Shown here piece after piece: positions 55,665 through 64,000 of a DNA stretch of 64,000 bases. The position numbers and the translations under genes were made by a program. The DNA lies in contig WHVA01000452.1 in the NCBI GenBank assembly GCA_015179125.1, positions 1 to 64,000 on the forward strand. The letters run 5' to 3'. Under the pieces are notes generated by a model. It made no database searches. It was not told the origin of the DNA and was given only the letters and a program-made list of their open reading frames with translations. This DNA is from Gautieria morchelliformis (taxonomy: Eukaryota > Basidiomycota > Agaricomycetes > Gomphales > Gomphaceae). Position 1 is the stretch's first letter. Every line of letters starts with the position of its first letter.

Positions 55665-56700
55665 TGTCAAGATTGGTTTTTAGGCGTTAATATTGTGTAT
55701 TAGTGAACACAGCGAATGCCCGAATAACCTGTGTGAAGAGGTATGCCGTTCAGCGAATAAGGTGAACCAATGAATGTTCGAAAGGAAAGAGGGTTGCCCA
55801 AACGGAGCTCGCCCTATCTACAGTCGTAGCGAAGTAGCCCATAACACTTGACAATGTAACGTGCAAGGTGTCACGTTTAAGTAGCAACAATCCTTTCACC
55901 ACCAAAGGTGCTCCTTCGGAGCCCTTCGCCGCCAGTGCAGATAACAGTACAAAGACTAAGGTAATGAAGGTTAAGTACGAACACTCACCAGTGGTGCTTA
56001 AGTCCTCCTCTGGTTGAAGATAGAAATCTATAGGAGAGGGCTCAAGACGATGGTCACAGTGAGGTCAAGTTTTGCACAAGATAGACATATGATAATTGAA
56101 CTGGGGAATATACATGTGAATGGAAAGTACTTATATCGAATGCTCATATGATATCAGCGAATAGGAAAGAGGCTGTCTGGAGTCAGGGTTGGATAGGGGT
56201 GCGCAGTCATGATACAAATAGATGAAATACAGATACAATAGAATGAAAGAGGAGTGGGAACATGAAACGACAGGGAGGAAAGGGGACGAAGGTACTTATG
56301 TACAAAAACATGCCTTGGGACCTGCATATACGTGACCCTGCACAGACTCTTCGTCTGTTGGGTTGATCCCACACGACTTAGGGGTAGGACATCCCGCAAA
56401 TGCATTCTGGCCATACGAACACCTAAAGGGGTTGGATCGGGAAGATGATGGGGCCAGTGATGAATCATCACGCCCGGTAGAGGGTGTCAATCGTGTTTGA
56501 TGGTGTCCCTGCTGGCGAATGATGCAAGCAGCGAATGGTCGTTCGGCAAATGGTCGTTTGGCAAATGGGGCGAAGAGTGAATGGAGTGAACATAGAGGAG
56601 GAGTGGTCGAAGGGTAGGGCAAACTCAGGCGAAGCTGCAGGAGGAGCGATGAGGGGGAACGTAGAGACAGCAAGGTAAGGGAAATAGACGGGTCATGACA
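55665..56700 (+). repeat. Solo LTR (family 1), complete
   Basis: A 1036-bp LTR from TGTCAAGATTGG to GGTCATGACA, with a perfect target duplication GGTTC (55660-55664, 56701-56705). This is the intact reference for the split copy at 12156-23701 and the shortened copy at 33061-33783. It contains a hairpin of GGTGCTCC / GGAGCCC type with CCTTCGCC at about 55906-55930. The superfamily of its parent is unknown, since no internal region is linked to it here. Confidence 0.85.
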
Positions 56701-56705
56701 GGTTC

Positions 56706-57025
56706 CTACACAGAAGTGGTCAAAGGGGATGCCGCATATGCATACATTTTGTTGCTTGTAGTACGCTGCTCTGTGCAAGCTTGGCCAGCTTGATTGCATT
56801 TGGCAGTTTGCTGGTAAATCCAGTCTTAGAACACCAGTCTTTGTATTTTCCTTAGATGTGTAGTTAAATAAAAAATCTAATTATTATGTTCACCAGACTA
56901 AAATATACCTCATGCATCACCTGGAGGTGGCATCACAGGGTACTGACATCATTCACAAAAGTAAGCTTCTGCTGATTATGCAATGTTTTCTACGTTCAGA
57001 CAAAGTCAGCCATGATTGAATTGCA
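56706..57025. other. Short unassigned stretch between two solo LTRs
   Basis: On the minus strand this stretch would be joined, without the LTR at 57026-57739, to the frame at 57974-57740 (with CKLC), so a decayed minus-strand exon of an unknown gene may span 57974 to about 56720. I cannot name it. Confidence 0.3.
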
Positions 57026-57739
57026 TGTTACGTATCGGAATTCCTGGAGGTCGGAACTGGAAAGGACAACGGCTTCAACTTATACGTTGCGCCCCTGATG
57101 AACTACCATCCTAAGTATTTCGGATTTGACTTCCGGATGTCGGAGAAGGTGGAAGTCGAGAGTGAAGTCAAGGGTTGAGGGTTGGAGAACAAAGGTCGGA
57201 AGAGGCAGAAGAGGCGGAGGACAGAGAGTTGAGAGCAGAGGGGGACAAGACTGGCAAAACTCACTGTGCTAAGAACAGGAGACAGTGCGAAGGGATTCAC
57301 GTATCGAAGTCGATTATCTGATTGCAGAAACGGAGACATACATGAGGGAGTTTTATACAAAGAGCAGAAGCAACAGGTAATGGTATGGTACTAAGCAAAT
57401 TCCGGAGAATGCGGGAATCGGATAGACATATGGGGCAAGTAACTAATGCGGAACAAGGGGATGACAAGGGGGGTGCAGGGTAGAGTAAGTACAATGGCAA
57501 AAAAACAAGGCGAGTAAGTACAAGAGGCATCAGAACAAACGGAATTACGGAAATGGTATCTTGCTGTGTTCAGGGTCGAGTACGGGGGCCAGTATCTGGA
57601 GGTGGCCAGGGGTACTGAAATAACAAGGGGTCAAGGTAGAGGGTTGCGGATGTTGCGGAATAGAGTCGGAGGTGGTGCAGAGGGGAGGCGGAGAGGATGC
57701 GGAGGTGGCGGAGATGGTTGGTCGGAAACGGTCATAACA
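57026..57739 (+). repeat. Solo LTR (family 2), complete
   Basis: A 714-bp LTR from TGTTACGTATCGG to GGTCATAACA, with a perfect target duplication TTGCA (57021-57025, 57740-57744). Relatives are at 60207 and, inverted, at 35006 and 24299. It contains a TTTTATACAAAGAGC segment, probably the TATA-box region. Confidence 0.87.
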
Positions 57740-58505
57740 TTGCAGAAGGCTGCCACACACACTGGCACAGCTTGCAGTCCATCAATTTCTTGCCTTCTTC
57801 CTTGCGCTGGTTCTCAAAAAAGAACTGGATATCTAAGGTGCATTCCTTTGATTTCTTTGAATGGGTCTCAGGTAAGTCCTTGATCCCATCTAGATCTTTG
57901 AGCAATCCTTCCAGATGGCTGTCATCATGAATGATAGTAGCCGGTGGTAAGGCTGTCAAGGGAACACCAATCACACACTACTTTATCGCAATGTGCTTTA
58001 TCACACCGCACATTATCACATGCTTTATCGCAGCGTGTCGTTGGTGGCCCCTGAGCTCCTCCTAGCCTTTGGCATCCTTTTGTCTTGTGTTCCGTTTATT
58101 TCCCTTCCTGTTCCGGCCCCTTCCGACATCATTCCTTCCTTATCTGTCCAGCCCTGTTATCACTGGCGTGATTGCTTATGTAACTCGGGCATTCGATGAT
58201 CGGGCTAGCATGCCCGAGTTTACTTATAGTCATAGTCATGTGGTGAAGGGGTTCCTTAGAGTTTTCTCTTTGGATCCCCCTTCACCAGGTATGTCTGTGT
58301 CCTGTATATAGTTCTCTATCTTACTTTGGATCCCCCTTCGCCAGTTCGCCACTTGAGTGTAGAGTGTCTGCCTAGGTTTCCCTTATAGTAGAAAACTCTC
58401 TCTAGAGCACCAGTTGCGAAATCGCCCGACTTCAAATTGAACACCCTTCAAAAGCAGCGATTTTAGCAATCCTTTCTCATACCCTGACACCCTCTAACAC
58501 TTACC
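57740..58505 (+). other. Leader region upstream of the chromovirus gag
   Basis: Positions 57740-57974 carry a minus-strand frame (see 56706-57025). From 57978 on, CTTTATCGCA / CTTTATCACA motifs repeat, and CT-rich DNA follows. The chromovirus 5' LTR should lie here, ending before about 58400, but I could not define its ends because the 3' LTR is outside the window. Confidence 0.35.
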
Positions 58506-59618
58506 ATGGATGACCTGCCATCTGCTGCTGAAGTTTTGGACCGCTTGGCGGCAATAGAGAAAGAGTTGATGAGAGAGAGGCAGGAAAAACAAGATCTGGA
58601 GACAAGGTTGAACACCCTGCAGGCTATGACCACTGGGCTGATGGCTGGACTCCCTAGTCGCGTTCACGCCTCCTCAAAGCGAACAGCTGAGCCAGCAAAG
58701 CCCTCCGAATACGATGGGGATCATGCAAATGGTCACAACTTCATCCAGTCGTGCAGCCTCTACCTGGGCATGTGTGCCAGTGACTTTCCAGACGAGCAGT
58801 CACAGATCCTTTGGGCGATGTCCTTCATGAAAACAGGGAGGGCTGTGACTTTTGCCACTCACGCATTCACTCATGAAGCAAAGCATGGCATGCCGCTCTA
58901 CACGACCTGGAAGGATTTTGTTGAAGCATTTCGCCAGCAGTTCTATCCCCTACATGAGGCCACCGATGCGATGAATCAACTGGAATCGCACCAGTACCAC
59001 CAGGGCAAGTGTTCAGTTGACGAATACATCGATGGGGTCGAAGAGCTGGTTGAGAAGGCTGAATACACAGATGGGCGATCAATTGTGATGAAGTTCCGTC
59101 GAGGTCTTGAACCTGCGATCCAGAGTCTCATTGCATCGATGTTGGATTGCAGGCCAAAGGACAATGACCCTTCTGCATGGTATGGAGCAGCGAGAACAGT
59201 TGCACTCCCGCGTGCGGCCAATGAAGCGTTCCAGGGACCTAGGGTGACAAACAGTGGCCCTCTCCCACCGCCAGTTTTTCTCAAGGCAGGTGAATCACAC
59301 ACCAGGTTCACAAGTCAGCTCTCTTTGAGGCCAGCGATAATGCCAGTGCCCACACCCCTTCCAACTGCCTCTGGGCCAGCTCCGATGGACGTGGATGCTG
59401 CGAAAAAGCGATTCCCACAGCCACTCACCTGTCGGCGCTGTGGGAAGGTCGGACACTTTGTGCGAGAATGCCTGCAGGACTATGATGTCCGCTACATGCC
59501 GGCTGATGAGTGGGAGGAGCTACTGGAGCACTGGATGGTCGCTGCAGATGTGCGAGATGTCACTGAGGAAGAGGTCAAGAAGGATGATGTGGAGGATTTT
59601 GTGTTGCGCAGCGAGTGA
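58506..59618 (+). CDS. Gag of a Ty3/Gypsy chromovirus
   Basis: This 370-residue Gag would form the particle and bind the element RNA. The ATG at 58506 follows a plain leader. A coiled-coil-like N-terminus (EKELMRERQEKQDLETRL, about 17-35) is followed by the capsid (retrotrans_gag-type) region at about 95-210, with WAMSFMKTGRAVTFA, TWKDFVEAFRQQFYP and SVDEYIDGVEELVEKAEYT. A CCHC knuckle, CRRCGKVGHFVREC, is at about 308-321. The end is acidic. The frame is unbroken, in contrast to pol. It stops at 59616-59618, and pol follows in another phase, so a frameshift or separate translation was probably used. Confidence 0.87.
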   Translation: MDDLPSAAEVLDRLAAIEKELMRERQEKQDLETRLNTLQAMTTGLMAGLPSRVHASSKRTAEPAKPSEYDGDHANGHNFIQSCSLYLGMCASDFPDEQSQILWAMSFMKTGRAVTFATHAFTHEAKHGMPLYTTWKDFVEAFRQQFYPLHEATDAMNQLESHQYHQGKCSVDEYIDGVEELVEKAEYTDGRSIVMKFRRGLEPAIQSLIASMLDCRPKDNDPSAWYGAARTVALPRAANEAFQGPRVTNSGPLPPPVFLKAGESHTRFTSQLSLRPAIMPVPTPLPTASGPAPMDVDAAKKRFPQPLTCRRCGKVGHFVRECLQDYDVRYMPADEWEELLEHWMVAADVRDVTEEEVKKDDVEDFVLRSE

Positions 59619-62600
59619 GAGATGTGCCCTTGCTGCCCCTGTCCAATCACTTTGCTGCTCTGTCAATAGCCCCAGATACTGAAGATACAATCCCTGTGTC
59701 AGGAACTGGGTCGCACACAGCAAGTGATAAAGACACATCAACCGCCAACATTCTGAAAAGTCCTTCACCAAAATTGAAGCGTTGGGAGCGAGCCCGAATT
59801 TGTCGCCGCTGAGAAGTTAACCATGTGATCACTCAGGCGCCCTGCCCCTGTGTACAATGTTGATGGCACTCCCAATGAGGGTGGAGCAATTCGCAATGTT
59901 GTTGACGTCATCCTGCGATTCCATGACCACTCTGAATGTGCTGTCTTTGCCGTTACGAACCTTGGGAAGCACAAGATGATCCTGGGCTATCCATGGCTCT
60001 GGGAGCACAACCCGGAGGTTAACTGGTGGATGCAGGAGGTGACACTGAACAGATTTCCTGCGCAGTGCCACACCTGCAGAGCAACATTGCAGGAAGAGCG
60101 GAGGGAGGAGGCAAGGATACATGCATGCCACATGGGGCCTCTGCCTCAGATGGTGGAAGAGGAAGAAGGCAACACAGAAGGAGATGAGCCAGGCGATGTT
60201 GAGCCCTGTTACGTATCGAGATTTCCGCTAGGTCGGAACTGGAAAGGACAGCGGCTTCAACTTGTAGGTTGCGCCCCCAATGAACTATCGTCCTAGGTAT
60301 TTCGGAAATGGATCGGAAGTCGGAAAGTACTGATCTAGAGGTTGGTCAGAACTTGAGCCGGAACTGAGGCGGAAGGCGGAAGATGCGAGGCGGAGAGACT
60401 GAGGTCTTGCTAGACTCGCTGTGCTAAGAACAGGAGATGGAGCGAAGGAAATCAAGTATCGAAGGTGATTATCTGATTGCAGAATAACAGACATACATGA
60501 GGGGGTTTTATACAAAGCGCAGAAACAACAGGTAATGGTATGATACTAAGCAAGTTCCGGAGAGTGCGGGAATCGGATAGACATACGGGGTAAGTAACTA
60601 ATACGGAACAGTGGGGTGACAAGGGGGGTGCAGGGTAGGGTAAGTACAATAGGCATCGGAAGAAGCGGAACTACGGAAATGGTATCTTGCTGTGCTCAGG
60701 GTCGAGTACGGGGGCTGGTATCTGGAGGTGGCCAGGGGTACTGAAAGAACAAGGGGTCGAGGAGGGTTGCAGATATTGCGGATGTCGGAATAGAGTTGGA
60801 GGTGGCGCGGAGGATATGCGGAGGTGGCGGAGATGGGTGATCGGAACAGTCGTAACAAGCCCCTTCTGGAGCCAGACGACCGCCTGTTTTCAACTGTGTC
60901 CATGCCCAATGTACCTGTACCCATTATCACAGCCACCACAACCACTTCACAGCAGCTAGGTGAGAAGGCCCTTCGCAGTGTGCCCCCAGCGGAAAAAGAA
61001 CTCATCCCTCCATACCTCCGTGACTTCGAGGATGTCTTCGCTAAAGAGTCCTTTGATTCACTTCCTGAACGCAGGACATGGGACCATGCGATTGAGCTTG
61101 AGCCAGGAGCCAAGCCATCTGCATGCAAGGTTTACCCACTTGCCCCCAGTGAACAGTCACAGCTGGATGAATTCCTGCAGGAGAACCTGCGCACTGGCCA
61201 CATTCGCCCCTCGAAATCGCCTGTGGCCAGCCCAGTGTTCTTCATCAAGAAAAAGGATGGGTCGCTGCGACTGGTCCAGGATTATCGTGTGCTCAATGCC
61301 ATGAGAGTGAAGAACCGCTACCCCCTCCCCATCATTTCCGAGCTGATTGCGCAGCTTCGTGGAGTGAAATACTTCACCAAGCTAGATGTGCGATGGGGCT
61401 TTACCAATGTGCAGATAAAGGATGGCGATGAGTGGAAGGCTGCGTTCTGCACTATTGCAGCCTCTTCGAACCCCCTGTCATGTTCTTTGGACTCACAAAC
61501 AGCCCTGCAACATTCCAGACCATGATGAATGACATCTTCCAAGACCTCATCATGGAAGGGCATGTGTGTGTGTACCTGGATGACATCCTGATTTTCACCG
61601 ACACCCTTGAGGAGCATCGCCAACTTCTGCGAATAGTCCTTGAGCGCCTACAGCAGCCCAAGCTCTATCTTCGCTCTGAGAAATGCAAATTTGAGCGAAC
61701 GAAGATTGGGTACCTGGGGCTCATTGTGTCACATGGCAAGGTGGAGATGGACCCCGTCAAGGTCGCAGGTGTCATGGACTGGCCAACCCCAGCAAATCAC
61801 AAGGAGGTGCAGGCCTTCCTGGGATTTGCCAACTTTTATCACCGGTTCATCGAGGGCTTCTCCATCATGCGCGACCCCTGTTCAAGCTAACCAAGAAGGA
61901 TGTACAATGGTCATGGGGTGATTGCGAACAGCAGGCATTTGATGGGCTGAAGCTGCGATTCACATCAACACCGATCCTGCACTTTGCAGATGACAATCAA
62001 CCATACTGGGTGGAGGCTGACAGTTCAGATGTCGCCACTGGTGCAGTCCTGTCCCGGCGATCTCCAGATGATGACAAATGGCATCCCATTGCATTTTACT
62101 CCAAGAGTCTCACTCCTGTGGAGTGAAATTATGAGATTCATGACAAGATGCTGGCAATTATTCATGCCCTAGAGAATGGCGACATTTCCTTGAAGGCACT
62201 AAGCATTGCATTGAGATCTGGACAGACCACAAGAACCTGGAGTATTTTCACACTGCAAAGAAGCTTAATCACAGGCAGGCTAGATGGTCCCTCTACTTGT
62301 CAGGTTTTGATTTTGAGCTTCACCATCGGCCTGGTGTCACAATGGGAAAGTCAGATGCACTATCGCGGCGCTCAGACATGTGTCAGGATCAGGTGACAAC
62401 AGCTATTTGACGCTCCTACGCCCAGAGCTGTTCATTGTTCGCGCCCTGGAGGGGCTCACCCTGGTGGGGGAAGAACGTGGGATTATTCGCGACGTGAGGA
62501 AGGCATTTGGAGATGGGTCACTGGAGAACGAGGTCGCAGAGGCGGTAAAGAGGCTGCGAGAGTCTGGTGGGAAATTGCTGGTGTCTGCAGAGTGGGCTGA

Positions 62601-64000
62601 GATGGATGGGTTGCTCACATTCCGAGGTAAAGTTTACGTTCCAGATGTCCAGGACCTCAGGCGACGAATTGTCGCCCAGCACCATGATTCATGGGTCGCT
62701 GGTCATCCTGGGTGATGGAAGACCCTTGAACTTGTCTCACAAAATTACTGGTGGCCCCACATGTTGCGGTATACTGGTGAGTACTCCAAGACATGCGATT
62801 TATGCCTGCAAACAAAGGCACGAAGGCAGCCACCCCTCAGTGAACTCCACCCACTCCCTGTCCCTGAAGCTCGCTGGGACACGATCAGTGTTGACTTCAT
62901 TGTGGAACTGCCTGATGCACATGGCTACGATGCTGTGATGAATGTAGTGGACTCGGTCTCCAAGCGGGCACACTTCATCCTCACCAACACCACGATCACT
63001 GCAGCTGGAGCAGTGCAACTTTGCCTACACCATGTCTGGAAGCTGCATGGCCTCCCGTGAACAGTGGTGTCAGATCCCGGGGTCCAGTTCATGTGTGAAT
63101 TCACTCGGGAGCTTTATTGCCTGCTGGGAATTCACATCGCAGCCTCCACAGCGTACCACCCGCAGACTGATGGGCAGACGGAGCGACTCAATCAAGAGCT
63201 AGAGCAGTACCTTCAACTCTTTGTCAATGAGTGACAAGACAACTGGGACGACCTCTTGCCCATGGCTGAGTTCCAGTACAACAACCATGTGCATGCTTCC
63301 ACTTGTCAATCGCCCTTCATGCTGGACACTGGGCGGCACCCACGAATGGGCTTCAAACCGCATCAACCCCCATCAAACATTGAGTCTGTCAATGAATTCA
63401 AGGAACGCATGGAGGAGTCACTGTCAGAAGCGAAGTTGGCACTGGCAAAGTCGAAGGAGGATATGGCGACATACTATACTCGCCGATGGGAGCCAGCACC
63501 TACATTTTCACCGGGCGACAAGGTTTACCTTGATGCAAGTGATATACACACCACCCGTCCTTTGAAAAAGCTAGCTCATCGGCAACTTGGCCCCTACATT
63601 GTCGAACGCCAAGTTGGGTCACAAGCCTACCGTCTCCGCCTCCCAAGGTCTCTGAGTCGCCTCCACCCTGTTTTCCCTGTCATTAAGCTCACTCCTGATC
63701 CATCTGATCCAATCCCAGGTCGGCGACCATCCCCACCACCTCCACCCATCCTTCGAGAGGGCAATGAGCACTTTGAAGTCGAACAGGTGTTAGACAGTCG
63801 CATGCGAGAAAATTGCCTCCAGTTCCTCATCAAGTGGAAGGGGTATGGCTATGAAGAGAATTCTTGGGAAAATGAGGGTGATGTCCAAGCTCCTGACCTC
63901 ATTGCCAACTTCTACCGTTCACATCCAGGTGACCCTCATCTCATTCGCTCCTTGGAGGCTGTCACCTTTCAGAATCGCATCCCTGTTCCACCAGTGAGAC
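59619..64000 (+). pseudogene. Pol of a Ty3/Gypsy chromovirus, broken, runs off the window
   Basis: Protease-region sequence (VYNVDGTPNEGGAIRNVV, LGKHKMILGYPWL) is at 59850-60206. A solo LTR splits the frame (60207-60857). RT follows with PVFFIKKKDGSLRLVQDYR, a shift near 61455, FFGLTNSPATFQTMMN and the catalytic YLDD (about 61573-61584). RNase H has VEADSSDVATGAVLSR. Integrase has the finger YSKTCDLCLQTKARRQPP, ISVDFIVELPDAHG and YHPQTDGQTERLNQELEQY. A chromodomain (about 63768-63935: HFEVEQVLD, FLIKWKGYG, NSWE) ends it, marking a chromovirus that targets modified histones. TGA stops at 62124, 63058 and 63232 replace expected Arg codons, and several shifts are present (near 61875, 62175, 62715). 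The second catalytic box reads VVSDPG, where SDRG is usual. Confidence 0.9.
60207..60857 (+). repeat. Solo LTR (family 2) inside the chromovirus pol
   Basis: A 651-bp LTR from TGTTACGTATCG to GTCGTAACA, with a perfect target duplication AGCCC (60202-60206, 60858-60862). It is a relative of 57026-57739, sharing the GGCTTCAACTTGTAGGTTGC and TTTTATACAAAGCGC blocks. It lies between protease and RT, so it inserted after the chromovirus and then lost its internal part by LTR-LTR recombination. Confidence 0.9.

Overview
The window looks like the genome of an agaricomycete-type basidiomycete fungus. The evidence is the candidate ~50-nt GT-AG introns, two copies of a DUF6533-like membrane protein gene (a family known from Basidiomycota), an isoprenylcysteine methyltransferase gene, and fungal Copia, Gypsy-chromovirus, Ngaro/DIRS and LINE elements. 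No bacterial operon, rRNA, CRISPR array or clear tRNA was seen. Nearly all of the 64 kb is transposable elements, many inserted into one another. Every host gene recognised is broken.

Layout. 1-1.1 kb: a hAT-like MITE and a CACTA-like foldback MITE. 1.8-2.9 kb: a hypothetical spliced gene with frame breaks. 3-5.5 kb: LTR-like and low-copy repeats. 5.8-9.6 kb: low-copy repeats and a decayed DUF6533-like gene. 9.6-11.9 kb: a decayed LINE on the minus strand, carrying a second hAT-like MITE and a 101-bp tandem repeat. 12.15-23.7 kb: a triple nest, with a solo LTR (target duplication GATGC) split by Copia-A, itself split by the intact Copia-B (target duplication CTAAC). 23.7-29.4 kb: repeat D with a CACTA-like MITE, a truncated LTR, a Gypsy gag remnant with one LTR, another LTR-like repeat and a minisatellite. 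29.6-34.8 kb: a complete but dead minus-strand Copia-C (target duplication ACCCA) holding a shortened LTR. 34.8-36.3 kb: repeat D, a solo LTR, a minisatellite and a HARBI1-like fragment. 36.9-38.6 kb: a second, inverted DUF6533-like pseudogene, followed by a 1.44-kb TIR element. 40.7-43.2 kb: an isoprenylcysteine methyltransferase gene broken by a LINE and by an 8-bp duplication. 43.7-46.8 kb: repeats and an unrecognised pseudogene. 46.8-51.4 kb: an Ngaro/DIRS-like tyrosine-recombinase retrotransposon with split direct repeats. 51.4-54 kb: a repeat family carrying a piece of Gypsy integrase. 55.7-57.7 kb: two solo LTRs with perfect target duplications. 58.5-64 kb: a Gypsy chromovirus with a chromodomain, interrupted by a solo LTR and running off the window.

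Copia-B (14424-19681) is the only element that looks capable of moving: one 1414-codon gag-pol frame, LTRs that appear to differ by one base, and a perfect target duplication. Its start codon lies inside the primer-binding site, which matches the anticodon arm of initiator tRNA-Met. The other pol copies carry stops, often TGA where a conserved Arg codon (probably CGA) is expected, as deamination of methylated CpG would give.

I found no convincing novel multi-gene system. The most unusual observations are the start codon in the primer-binding site, paired base changes in Copia LTR hairpins, the twice-broken methyltransferase gene, a duplicated ~105-nt foldback, an insertion hotspot in repeat D, and the repeat that carries an integrase segment. 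All alignments were made by eye.
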